This document shows, piece by piece, positions 55,607-63,950 of a stretch of DNA of 64,000 nt. The number at the start of each line of letters is the position of its first letter. The first letter of the stretch is position 1. Source of the stretch: an uncultured Butyrivibrio sp. (GTDB taxonomy: Bacteria > Bacillota > Clostridia > Lachnospirales > Lachnospiraceae). Under the pieces are notes generated by a model, which was not told where the DNA came from, searched no databases, and was given only the letters and a program-made list of their open reading frames with translations. The stretch is from assembly GCF_947169445.1 (NCBI RefSeq), contig NZ_CAMVPU010000003.1:113623-177622 (forward strand), written 5' to 3'. Made by a program: the position numbers and the translations under genes.

Positions 55607-56269
55607 ATGAGATTTTTTTCTAAGAAAATCGACAATCAAATAGAACTGTACCAGAGAGAACTTGTTGAGACCCATTATAAGGAAGTCGACAACATGTACA
55701 AGAAGATGCGTGGTTGGCGCCATGACTACCGCAATCATATTCAGATGATGAAGGCTCTTGCATCAAACGGCGACATGGAAGGCATAAAGGCGTATTTGGA
55801 TGAGCTTGATACTGATCTCAACACAGTAGATACAGTCATTAAGACTGGAAATGCCATGGCTGATGCGATTCTTAACAGCAAGATTTCCCTGGCCCAGTCA
55901 AAGGACATAAATGTAAGTGTAGACGCTCATATACCGGTTAAACTCAAGATGTCGGAGCTGGACCTATGCTGCATCATAGGAAATCTTTTTGATAATGCAA
56001 TCGAAGCAAGCATGGAACTTCCAATAGATCAACGCATGATTCGTGTATATATGGATATGAAGGGCAGTCAGCTTTATATTTCTTTCACCAATCTCACAGC
56101 AGGAAAAAAGCTAAAGAAGATTGGAAAGCTCTTTGGAACTACTAAGGGTGAAGGACATGGTCTGGGGCTGATCAGAATGGATGGCATTGTTGACAGACTT
56201 GGAGGATACCTTAGCAGAAACAGTGAGGACGGCGCATTTACAACAGAAATATTGATCCCTCAGGAATAA
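55607..56269 (+). CDS. Soluble GHKL sensor histidine kinase (partner of LytTR regulator)
   Basis: 220 residues, AgrC-type catalytic core: phosphoacceptor His in WRHDYRNHIQMM, N box NLFDNAIEAS, and G box GHGLGLIRMD. No TM segment or sensor domain precedes the core; most AgrC-like kinases have five to seven TM helices. So it is a cytosolic kinase or has lost its sensor. Ends in a strong terminator. Confidence 0.82.
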   Translation: MRFFSKKIDNQIELYQRELVETHYKEVDNMYKKMRGWRHDYRNHIQMMKALASNGDMEGIKAYLDELDTDLNTVDTVIKTGNAMADAILNSKISLAQSKDINVSVDAHIPVKLKMSELDLCCIIGNLFDNAIEASMELPIDQRMIRVYMDMKGSQLYISFTNLTAGKKLKKIGKLFGTTKGEGHGLGLIRMDGIVDRLGGYLSRNSEDGAFTTEILIPQE

Positions 56270-56304
56270 TCTATACAATTCGTCACCCAGAATCGACAAT
56301 TCAT

Positions 56305-56331
56305 CCCCGAATCATCTTCGGGGACTCTTTT
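56305..56331 (+). terminator. Rho-independent terminator after the GHKL kinase
   Basis: Arms CCCCGAA and TTCGGGG with a five-base loop, followed by ACTCTTTTT. Confidence 0.88.
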
Positions 56332-56385
56332 TGTGTTATGGTAAGTTCGTCCTTAAGAGGGGAAATAATGAAATAGGGTGGTCAC

Positions 56386-58271
56386 ATGACTTCTTCTCAT
56401 GTATCCACCGGGAATGAGGAAGAAATGGAAAAAGAAAAGCCCAAATATAATCTGCTACAAAATATTGCATGGATGATAGGAATGTCAAAAAAGGCAGACA
56501 GTCCAGAAGTTGGGTTCTTTGTGCTGCTTATGGGAATGGTTTCGGCAGGAGTAAATATCGCCGGGCTTCTTATCACGCCAATGATATTAAAACAGGTGGA
56601 AGACAAGGCTCCGTTATCAAAACTGCTTTTGGTGATAGGGGGATATACGTTTTGCTTAATCGCATTAAACGGGGCCAAGAGTTATCTTGATGCAATCATG
56701 GGATGGACAAGGATTCATGTAAGAAGCACTATCGGGTTAATGATGCACGAGAAGTTTTGTAAAACTTCTTATCCAAACACAGAGAATCCTGATGTATTAA
56801 AAAGATTTCATAAGGCTATGAATCAGAGAAAAGATTGGCAGCTTCTATTTTTGGCATATTAGGCGTCATTGTATTGACGGTGACTTTATTTACCAAAAAG
56901 GCATCAGTAGAAGCTGGCAAACTTACGATTCTTAACTCTCCTTATATGACTGTGGTTGTGATTGCCATATATCTTTTTACAGTCTATCTTGCTTCGAAAT
57001 GTGGAAATCTTGTTTCTGCAGGAAGCGCGACATTATCCGCTGGTGCAAGAGAAGGTAATAGGTTTTGGAACCTTTTTAGTTTTTATGCGTTTGATAACAC
57101 CAATCAAAAAGCAGCAGATATCAGAATGTATAACCAGTTCAATATTTGCAAGTCGTACAGGGTTGAAGACAGGGCCTTTGGCAAAAACGGAACTTTTTCC
57201 AAGTTTTATAAAGGGAAAGGCGGTATGCTCTTGATCGCGCAGCAGGCACTTCTTGCTGTTTTCACAGGTATGGTTTATCTGTATGTTTGTCTTAAAGCTT
57301 ATGGCGGTGCATTTGACATCGGCTATATAGCACAGTATGTTGGGGCACTTACAGCATTTTCGGGTCAGATGATTCTTTTGTTTGAAGGAGTTACCGACGT
57401 TCGCTTAAATGGTAATTTCCTTCAAACGTTGTATGAGCATATGGATCTTCCAGATGAAATGTATCAGGGAGCACTTACAACAGAGAAGAGAAATGACTGC
57501 AAGTACGAGATAGAATTTAGGGATGTTTCCTTTAAATATCCTGATTCAGATATCTGGGCATTAAGGCATCTCAACGTAAAGTTTAAAGTAGGACAGAAGC
57601 TTGCTGTAGTAGGACAGAACGGTTCAGGAAAGACCACATTTATAAAGCTTCTCTGCAGGCTGTATGATCTGACTGAAGGCCAGATACTACTAAACGGAAT
57701 TGACATAAGAAAGTACTCGTACAAAGAGTATATGGATATTTTTTCAGTAGTGTTCCAAGACTTTGAGCTCCTGGCAGCTCCGCTTGGAGAAAATGTGGCA
57801 GTATCAAAGAAATATGATAGAGAAAAAGTCAAAGAAGCTCTTGTTCAGGCAGGATTTGGCGAACGACTTGAGACCATGGAAAATGGACTTGATACCTGTC
57901 TCTATAAAGAATTTGAAGAGGACGGAGTCGCAATTTCCGGCGGAGAGGCGCAAAAAATAGCTATTGCAAGATCACTGTATAAGGACGCGGCTTTTATTAT
58001 ACTGGATGAGCCGACTGCTGCACTTGATCCTTTGGCCGAAGCAGAGGTATATGAAAAGTTTAATGAGATGGTAGGAGACAGGACAGCCGTCTACATTAGT
58101 CATCGACTTTCCTCTTGTAAATTCTGTGATGAAATAGTAGTATTCCACAAAGGATCTGTTATTCAGAAAGGTACACATGAGCAGTTACTTGCAGATACAA
58201 CTGGAAAGTATTATGAGCTGTGGAATGCACAGGCCCAGTACTATAACGATGATGTTAAAGAAGCATGCTGA
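56386..58271 (+). pseudogene. ABC exporter (TM domain plus ATPase), broken by a frameshift
   Basis: Two overlapping frames make one ABC half-exporter. The first (56386-56862) encodes the first TM helices and ends soon after FHKAMN; the second is open from 56814 and runs to 58271 with the remaining TM helices and a complete ATPase: VVGQNGSGKTTFIKLL, the signature ISGGEAQKIAIARS, FIILDEPTAALDP. The break lies near 56820-56835 next to an AAAA run. No C39 peptidase domain is present at the N-terminus, so even if intact it would not be the expected exporter of double-glycine peptides. ATG 56425 behind GAGGAAGA is an alternative start. Confidence 0.7.
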
Positions 58272-58334
58272 TTATTTGGTTATTTTTCACTATGCTCCGG
58301 TTATTAAGTTCCTCGACGTTTACATGAGATGATG

Positions 58335-58368
58335 ATCTCAGCAGGTGTAGGCTTGCTGAGATTTTTTT
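58335..58368 (+). terminator. Terminator hairpin, first copy of a duplicated element
   Basis: Arms ATCTCAGCA and TGCTGAGAT, ten-base loop, then a T-run. It differs from the element at 60293-60327 by a single base over 34. It ends the ABC exporter unit. The rest of 58272-58589 holds the palindrome and promoter described separately. Confidence 0.88.
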
Positions 58369-58490
58369 AATTTAAGTTCCATGAATAATTAAAATCTGTC
58401 AAAAAGAAGTCCTTGACTTTCGAACCGATTTATTTACTAAAACATCATATAGTTGTTTTCTCAATTATAATAATCCTAGTAGCATCAGAA

Positions 58491-58549
58491 TAATGATAAC
58501 AGGACAAATATAAGGCTGTAAATGCGTTATATTTGTCCTGTTATCATTA
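58491..58549 (+). promoter_or_regulatory. 23-bp perfect palindromic operator-like element
   Basis: Arms 58491-58513 and 58527-58549 are perfect inverted copies of 23 bases around a 13-base loop. The core AGGACAAATA recurs a third time at 58564-58573 inside the spacer of the promoter below. The arrangement suggests a repressor binding a palindrome and a half-site; a transcription terminator is less likely because the T-rich tail is lacking. Confidence 0.65.
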
Positions 58550-58554
58550 ATAAA

Positions 58555-58582
58555 TTGACAAATAGGACAAATAAGATATAAT
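58555..58582 (+). promoter_or_regulatory. Consensus sigma-A promoter of the DUF234 ATPase gene
   Basis: Perfect TTGACA (58555-58560), 16-base spacer, perfect TATAAT (58577-58582). The expected start of transcription is about 58589-58590, exactly at the ATG at 58590, so the mRNA appears leaderless. The spacer contains a copy of AGGACAAATA. Confidence 0.8.
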
Positions 58583-58589
58583 TGTAATC

Positions 58590-60023
58590 ATGATAGGAAG
58601 AATAAAAGAGCAAGAAGAACTGAATAGGATATATGAAAGAAAGCAGTCAGACCTAGTGGTGATCTATGGTAGAAGACGTGTTGGAAAAACATTTCTGGTC
58701 AACAACACGTTTAGAGGAATGTATGCTTTTCATCATACTGGATTGTCACCTGTTAATGAAAAGGGAGAAAGCGTCACATTAAAAGATCAGCTTGAAAGCT
58801 TTTATCTTTCCCTACAGATGTACGGAATGAAAAAAAGCGCAAGGCCATCTAGTTGGCTTGAGGCATTTTTTATGCTTAAGAAGCTGCTTACAGAAAAAGA
58901 TGATGGTTCAAAGCAGGTGGTTTTTATTGATGAACTCCCATGGATGGATACCAAGAGATCCCGATTCATTTCTGCTTTCGAAGAATTCTATAATGGTTGG
59001 TGTAATGAACGTGGGAATAATATGCTGATAGTATGCGGAAGCGCTAATTCGTGGATTCAGAACAAGCTGATAAATAACAGAGGTGGTCTTTATAACAGAA
59101 TTACACATAAGATCAAATTGTCGCCCTTTACACTAAGAGAGTGTGAAGAATATTTCCTGAGTCAAAACATCCAATTCTCAAGGTATGATATTGCGCAAAG
59201 CTATATGGTATTTGGTGGAGTCCCATTTTATATTGGATATATGGATGGCAGGTTGAGTCTAGCTCAGAACATTGACAGGATATTGTTTAATGAAAAACCG
59301 ATGCTGAAAGGAGAATATGAAAACCTCTTTACATCAGCGTTTGATAAACCTACTAAAACTAGAGAAATTGTTGAGTTTTTATTTGAAAAGAGCATAGGAT
59401 ATACAAGAAGCGAAATAGCTGAAAAATTTAAGGATATATCAGGTAGTGAACTAAATAAGATTTTGTCTGCACTTGAGGAAAGTGATTTCTTGATAAAATA
59501 TATTCCATTTCCCGATGGTAAAAGGGAAGAAAAATACAGATTGTCAGATTCGTATTGCCTTACATACTTACACTTTATTAAAGGCCAAAAGAAAAGAGAA
59601 AACTTCTGGCAATCCAATGTAAACTCAAGCAGTTTAAATATTTGGAGAGGTCTGGCTTTTGAAAATGTCTGTTACCTGCATTATCCTCAGATAAAGAAAT
59701 CCCTTGAGATCAGCGGTGTTGAATCAAGTATGTCTATGTGGATAAAGGAAAAAACTGATGATTCAGAAGGAACTCAGATAGATCTTCTGATAGACCGCGC
59801 AGATAATGTAGTGAACCTCTGTGAGTTAAAGTTTTATAGTGGTGAATTTTCAGTTGACTATAATTATGAAGAAAAGATGCGGACTAGAGACAGACTTGTA
59901 ATGGAAAAGATTTCCAGAAAAAAAGTAGTCAGAAATACGCTGGTAACGACTTATGGATTAAAGAAAAATACCTATAGTGATATATTTACTAATGTGGTAA
60001 CATTGGAAGATTTATTTGTATGA
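58590..60023 (+). CDS. COG1672/DUF234-type AAA ATPase with C-terminal nuclease-like domain
   Basis: 477 residues. Start MIGRIKEQEELNRIYERKQ is the usual N-terminus of this family; Walker A YGRRRVGKT (about 25-34), Walker B VVFIDELPWM (about 110), then a winged-helix-like middle, and a C-terminal DUF234 region with IDLLID and CELKFY (about 397-415), the D...E-x-K pattern of PD-(D/E)XK nucleases. These are found on mobile and plastic regions of prokaryotic genomes; their function is not established. No Shine-Dalgarno sequence precedes the ATG, consistent with leaderless translation. Flanked by two near-identical hairpins. Confidence 0.82.
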   Translation: MIGRIKEQEELNRIYERKQSDLVVIYGRRRVGKTFLVNNTFRGMYAFHHTGLSPVNEKGESVTLKDQLESFYLSLQMYGMKKSARPSSWLEAFFMLKKLLTEKDDGSKQVVFIDELPWMDTKRSRFISAFEEFYNGWCNERGNNMLIVCGSANSWIQNKLINNRGGLYNRITHKIKLSPFTLRECEEYFLSQNIQFSRYDIAQSYMVFGGVPFYIGYMDGRLSLAQNIDRILFNEKPMLKGEYENLFTSAFDKPTKTREIVEFLFEKSIGYTRSEIAEKFKDISGSELNKILSALEESDFLIKYIPFPDGKREEKYRLSDSYCLTYLHFIKGQKKRENFWQSNVNSSSLNIWRGLAFENVCYLHYPQIKKSLEISGVESSMSMWIKEKTDDSEGTQIDLLIDRADNVVNLCELKFYSGEFSVDYNYEEKMRTRDRLVMEKISRKKVVRNTLVTTYGLKKNTYSDIFTNVVTLEDLFV

Positions 60024-60130
60024 TATAACAAAGGTGTATCCGAGCATGCTTAGGTCACTTTTATTATGTTACATTCACGGCTTTTGAAATTTGACGGAAG
60101 ATTGATTTTTTCATAGTTTCAGAATGTAGA

Positions 60131-60167
60131 AAAGTGGTTTTGAGAATTGGTATCTCAAAACCACTTT
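60131..60167. terminator. Long perfect hairpin, probable bidirectional terminator
   Basis: Two 15-base arms pair perfectly around a seven-base loop. The A/T-rich ends allow function for the ATPase gene on + and for the gene remnant on the - strand at 60204. Confidence 0.75.
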
Positions 60168-60203
60168 GTTATGTTTTGCTATAAAAGTTTTAAGTCAAAA
60201 GGC

Positions 60204-60328
60204 TTATTCACCCTTTGTGATCAGCTTATAAGCCATTTCAAAAAGTTCATCAACTGTAAGGGTTGTATCGAATGCTGACAATGAATTGTATAATCTCAGC
60301 AGGTTTAGGCTTGCTGAGATTTTTTTCT
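60204..60328 (-). pseudogene. Remnant of a minus-strand gene (about 40 codons)
   Basis: Read on the - strand the segment encodes LRLYNSLSAFDTTLTVDELF and then EMAYKLITKGE followed by a stop, with no start codon and a stop at the other end. It looks like the C-terminus of a real protein, followed by a terminator hairpin, and passes through the duplicated hairpin at 60293. Family unknown; coincidence cannot be excluded. Confidence 0.3.
60293..60327 (+). terminator. Terminator hairpin, second copy of the duplicated element
   Basis: Same arms ATCTCAGCA and TGCTGAGAT as at 58335, with T-run. One base differs over 34. The two copies bracket the DUF234 ATPase gene in direct orientation. Confidence 0.8.
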
Positions 60329-60443
60329 GTCAAATATTACAAATAGCCCGTTAATTATTACAATATACGTCCATTCCCGCCGTCTCTGGTGGTATAATCC
60401 CAATGTGATACTACGAAAACGTGTTGGAGAAAAGGTATTTATG

Positions 60444-60492
60444 ACCTAAAGTCCCGTCATTTTATACCAAGGATTATGTCGGGACTTTAGGT
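60444..60492. other. 13-bp perfect inverted repeat in a gene-free stretch
   Basis: Arms ACCTAAAGTCCCG and CGGGACTTTAGGT around a 23-base loop, with extra pairing (CAT/ATG) inside. No T-run follows. It may be a structured leader RNA or a protein-binding site for the zinc-ribbon/TldD operon starting 129 bases on. Nothing else was recognised between 60328 and 60620. Confidence 0.5.
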
Positions 60493-60620
60493 TGTAAGAG
60501 AGCAAAACGGAAATCTTAATATATTAGTAACGGATCAGTTCTTTGTGGCAGAAGGAATGATACCGATGGGATAATTATTGATATTTGTTAGCGTTCATAA
60601 ATCAAAAGGAGGATACCGGT

Positions 60621-60854
60621 ATGGGGATATTTGTAAAGAAAATCAAGTGTCCAAAATGTAAAAGTGTAGATTACACGAAAGTAAATCTTGAAGGAGAAAA
60701 TGGCGGAGTGAGCGGAGTTCTTCTTAATGCTTTTGATGTTGGCGGAAGATCAAGAATGGCCAGTAGCACTCCCGTTGTTAAAGGGAATATGACAGAGTAT
60801 TTTAAATGCAATGTTTGCGGAGAGGTATTTCCTATAACAAGAGAGAGGGAATAA
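60621..60854 (+). CDS. Small zinc-ribbon protein
   Basis: 77 residues. Two CxxC pairs (IKCPKCKS near the N-terminus and KCNVCGEVF near the C-terminus) separated by about 45 residues could bind one zinc. GGAGG eight bases before the ATG at 60621 sets the start. It lies 34 bases before the TldD-like gene and is probably in its operon. Function unknown. Confidence 0.65.
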   Translation: MGIFVKKIKCPKCKSVDYTKVNLEGENGGVSGVLLNAFDVGGRSRMASSTPVVKGNMTEYFKCNVCGEVFPITRERE

Positions 60855-60888
60855 TAAAGAAAATGAAAAAGGTATTTGGAGGGAAAAT

Positions 60889-62277
60889 ATGCTGACAGAC
60901 ATTTATGAAGCCCAAAAGGCATTGTTTGAAGACGGCGTTCAAACTGTGCTTAGAGCTCAGGAGAACCGATATCGGTCGGTTCATATTCTGAAGGGGAATA
61001 TAGTATCTAATTCCAGAAGAGAAACGAAGGGTATAAGTGCCAGAGTTGGAAAGAACGGGCTGTTCGGTTTTGCATCCATTGCAGAGTGCAGTGATGATGC
61101 TGCAAAGAAGGTTTTGAAAGCAGCTTCGGAGAACGTTAAGCTTCTGGCTCGCCATACTGGAAACAAGGAGATCATTCTTCCACCTTCCTATGGAACAGGA
61201 AGGGTTCCAACAAACGGTGACATTATTGATACTCAGCAAAAGAGAATAATTGACGCATGCCGCAAAATCGACGATCACATTGCCCGGAAATATCCTGATC
61301 TCGACAGCCGTACAGTTTATTACAGCGAGGACTCTCAGGACAGGATCATTTATACATCGGATGCCTGGGACGGTCATCTGGTTACGCCCAGGTGCTACAT
61401 TTACGTTTACATGAGCTTAAAGACTAAGGATGGTAATCCGGTGGAACAGTTCAAGGCCCTTGGCGGATTTGGTAGCTTTGATGACAATTTCTCAGACCTT
61501 GAGCAGTACTATCCTGATCTGGAACAACTGTATAAGAAGGTAAAAGATAAAGCTGATGGTGTATATGCAGAGGCGGGCTACAAGACCGTTGTCCTTGGCG
61601 GAATGATGGGAGGTATGCTTGCCCACGAAGCTGTTGGCCATACAGTAGAAGCAGACCTTGTCATGGGCGGCAGCGTGGCAGGCCCTAACCTTGGGAAAAG
61701 AGTGGCTTCCGACCTGGTGAGCCTTGTTGACTTTGCCCACACTTATAATGGCGAGATGGCACCGCTTCCCGTATATCTGGATGATGAAGGAATTAAGGCT
61801 GAGGATGCGGTTCTTATCAAAGACGGTATCCTGACCGGATATATGAACAACCGTGAGACTGCGGAGAAGTATAAAATGAAGCCCGCCGGGAATGCCAGGG
61901 GATGGTCTTTTTGCGATGAGCCTCTTATTAGAATGAGGAATACCTGTGTCCTTCCGGGAAAAAATACAGTGGAAGAACTTATAGAATCTGTCGAGGATGG
62001 TTATTATCTCATTGATTCCGGAAATGGTCAGGCCGATCTTACGGGAGAGTTTATGTTCGGTGTGACCTGTGGCTACGAGATCAAAAACGGCAAACTGGGA
62101 CGGGCACTTCTTGATACAACGGTTTCCGGCATTGCCTTTGAAATGCTTAAGACCGTGGATATGGTTTCTAACGAAGTTGAGTGGTCTTCAAGCGGATTCT
62201 GCGGAAAGAAACAGCAGATGGCAGTAGGCATGGGCGGTCCCCATATGCGCTGTAAGATCATGATCGGCGGAAGATAA
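60889..62277 (+). CDS. TldD-like metalloprotease subunit
   Basis: 462 residues with the TldD zinc motif AHEAVGHTVEAD (about 246) and the family's C-terminal GGPHMRCK region. TldD/TldE heterodimers cleave unfolded peptides, with known roles in microcin B17 and PQQ-like RiPP maturation and CcdA decay in other bacteria. GGAGGG precedes the ATG. The partner subunit is encoded 94 bases downstream. Natural substrate here is unknown. Confidence 0.88.
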   Translation: MLTDIYEAQKALFEDGVQTVLRAQENRYRSVHILKGNIVSNSRRETKGISARVGKNGLFGFASIAECSDDAAKKVLKAASENVKLLARHTGNKEIILPPSYGTGRVPTNGDIIDTQQKRIIDACRKIDDHIARKYPDLDSRTVYYSEDSQDRIIYTSDAWDGHLVTPRCYIYVYMSLKTKDGNPVEQFKALGGFGSFDDNFSDLEQYYPDLEQLYKKVKDKADGVYAEAGYKTVVLGGMMGGMLAHEAVGHTVEADLVMGGSVAGPNLGKRVASDLVSLVDFAHTYNGEMAPLPVYLDDEGIKAEDAVLIKDGILTGYMNNRETAEKYKMKPAGNARGWSFCDEPLIRMRNTCVLPGKNTVEELIESVEDGYYLIDSGNGQADLTGEFMFGVTCGYEIKNGKLGRALLDTTVSGIAFEMLKTVDMVSNEVEWSSSGFCGKKQQMAVGMGGPHMRCKIMIGGR

Positions 62278-62371
62278 TGCGATGACAGGATTGTGGGAGT
62301 GCAAATCACAGAACAATCCATGTCATCACTTATTCCATGAAAAAATAAAATCTAAGAAAAGGGCATGAAGC

Positions 62372-63670
62372 ATGAACGGATTAAGAGAAGTTGCGGATTT
62401 ATTTGACAACATACTTAAAGATAAAAAGCTTGAAAAATACAACTACGTTCTTGTAAAGTCTCAGAAGCAGGAGCTTAACGTGGAAAATGGCGAGTTTAAG
62501 CTTATGAGAACGGTGTATGATTACTATACTTCACTGAAGGTATACAAGGACAACAAAATGGGAACCGCCAGCGGCAATGACCTTTCTAAGAAAGCTCTTG
62601 TTAAGCTGGCAGAGGATAGCGAGGGTGCGGCCTTGTCCTCCCCGGAGGATCCTTGCCACGACATTGCACCGGATCAGGGAAAAGAGGTGTTCAGGCAGGG
62701 AATCTATGAGCCTGATATGGATAAGTTTATCGAAAGAATTCAGGAGTGCCTTGATGTCATAAAGAAGGAGTTTCCAAAGGTTCTTGTGATGGCTGCAGTT
62801 GGTTCTTATGACAAGAGCCACTGGATATCAAGAAATACCAACGGCACAGAGTTTGAAGATTATTCAGGCCATTACAGTTTTTACATCGAAATCAGTGCAA
62901 GCGAGGACGGTGTCAATACCGGAATAAGCGGAGCTTACGTACAAGTAGAAAACCTGGATAAACCTTTTATGGAATTGGGAAGATTCAGAAAGAGTCTTGA
63001 GGACATCACTAACAGTATCCACACAAAGAGCCTTGACGGTAAATTCGATGGAACGGTCATACTCACTCCCGGGGCTGCGGCGCAGTTTGTAAGTATGCTT
63101 ATTGGCAATTACATATCTGACGACGTTATTATTGATGGCACCAGCCTCTGGCTCGATAAAGTCGGAGAGCAGGTAGTAAGCGATAAACTTACGATATCCA
63201 AGAAACCGTTTGATGATAGAATTGTCTGCGGCGAGAGAGGAACCTGGAATGGTTTTAAATCTGAAGATGTAACCCTCATAGAAAAAGGAGTGCTGAAGAC
63301 CCATAGTCTGACTCTTTATGCCGCCAACAAGACAGGCAGAAAGGTTGTTAAAAACACAGGGTGGGATCTCGTAATCGAGCCTGGCGACAAGTCTATTGAT
63401 GAGATTATTAAGTCCGTAGATAAGGGACTGATCATGGGCGGCTTCTCCGGAGGACAGCCGGGAGCAAACGGCGATTTTTCAGGAGTTGCCAAGAACAGCT
63501 TCTACGTTGAAAACGGTGAAGTTAAGTATGCTGTATCCGAGACTATGGTAAACGGTAACCTGGCTGAGATTTTCAAAAGTATTCGCGCCATTTCCAAAGA
63601 GCTTGTCTGTGACGGAACCTCAGTTGTTCCATACATCGCCGTTGACGGAGTGATTATTTCAGGCAAATAA
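62372..63670 (+). CDS. TldE/PmbA-like protease subunit
   Basis: 432 residues, the same fold as TldD but without H-E-x-x-x-H, as expected for the non-catalytic TldE partner. Landmarks include MGTASGNDLS in the N-terminal part and GGFSGGQPGANGDFSGVAKN near the end. It pairs with the upstream TldD-like gene. Ribosome site is weak (AAAAGGGCATGAAGC). Confidence 0.85.
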   Translation: MNGLREVADLFDNILKDKKLEKYNYVLVKSQKQELNVENGEFKLMRTVYDYYTSLKVYKDNKMGTASGNDLSKKALVKLAEDSEGAALSSPEDPCHDIAPDQGKEVFRQGIYEPDMDKFIERIQECLDVIKKEFPKVLVMAAVGSYDKSHWISRNTNGTEFEDYSGHYSFYIEISASEDGVNTGISGAYVQVENLDKPFMELGRFRKSLEDITNSIHTKSLDGKFDGTVILTPGAAAQFVSMLIGNYISDDVIIDGTSLWLDKVGEQVVSDKLTISKKPFDDRIVCGERGTWNGFKSEDVTLIEKGVLKTHSLTLYAANKTGRKVVKNTGWDLVIEPGDKSIDEIIKSVDKGLIMGGFSGGQPGANGDFSGVAKNSFYVENGEVKYAVSETMVNGNLAEIFKSIRAISKELVCDGTSVVPYIAVDGVIISGK

Positions 63671-63674
63671 ATAG

Positions 63675-63821
63675 CATGAATTAGATTCATTTGAATATGA
63701 GGAATCTAAAAAACTTACCGAAGCAGATGAATACGGAGAGGTATCAAATAACAAGAAAGAGTTTCACACAGTTAAAGATATGGGTCAACCCACACTTACT
63801 ATAGATGTTTTATATGCATAA
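63675..63821 (+). pseudogene. C-terminal gene remnant, no start codon
   Basis: About 48 codons open directly after a TAG, with protein-like content ending EFHTVKDMGQPTLTIDVLYA and a stop, but no start codon or ribosome site. Looks like the tail of a deleted gene. Family unknown. Confidence 0.3.
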
Positions 63822-63844
63822 AGATTGTTCTTTGATATGACCCA

Positions 63845-63872
63845 GGGTATGGTTTTGTGCCATACCCATTTT
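63845..63872 (+). terminator. Rho-independent terminator
   Basis: Arms GGGTATGG and CCATACCC with a short loop, followed by ATTTTTAT. Confidence 0.8.
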
Positions 63873-63902
63873 TATACGCAAGTAATAAACAGCATATAAC
63901 AG

Positions 63903-63931
63903 TTGACAACAGTATCATACTGTTATATACT
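63903..63931 (+). promoter_or_regulatory. Promoter with palindromic operator upstream of a GntR-type gene
   Basis: TTGACA (63903-63908), 17-base spacer, TATACT (63926-63931). The spacer contains the palindrome AACAGTATCATACTGTT (63908-63924), and ATACTGTT is repeated once more over the -10 box. An operator covering the promoter is typical of autoregulated GntR/YtrA-type repressors. Confidence 0.75.
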
Positions 63932-63950
63932 GTTTATCGGAGGAAGGGAT

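Noticed and set aside
56386..58271. Dedicated exporter of the double-glycine peptides
   Set aside because: It lacks the N-terminal C39 peptidase domain, is frameshifted, and is about 20 kb away.
58491..58549. Terminator of the ABC exporter unit
   Set aside because: The unit already ends in the hairpin at 58335, and no T-run follows this palindrome; repetition of its core in the promoter favours an operator.
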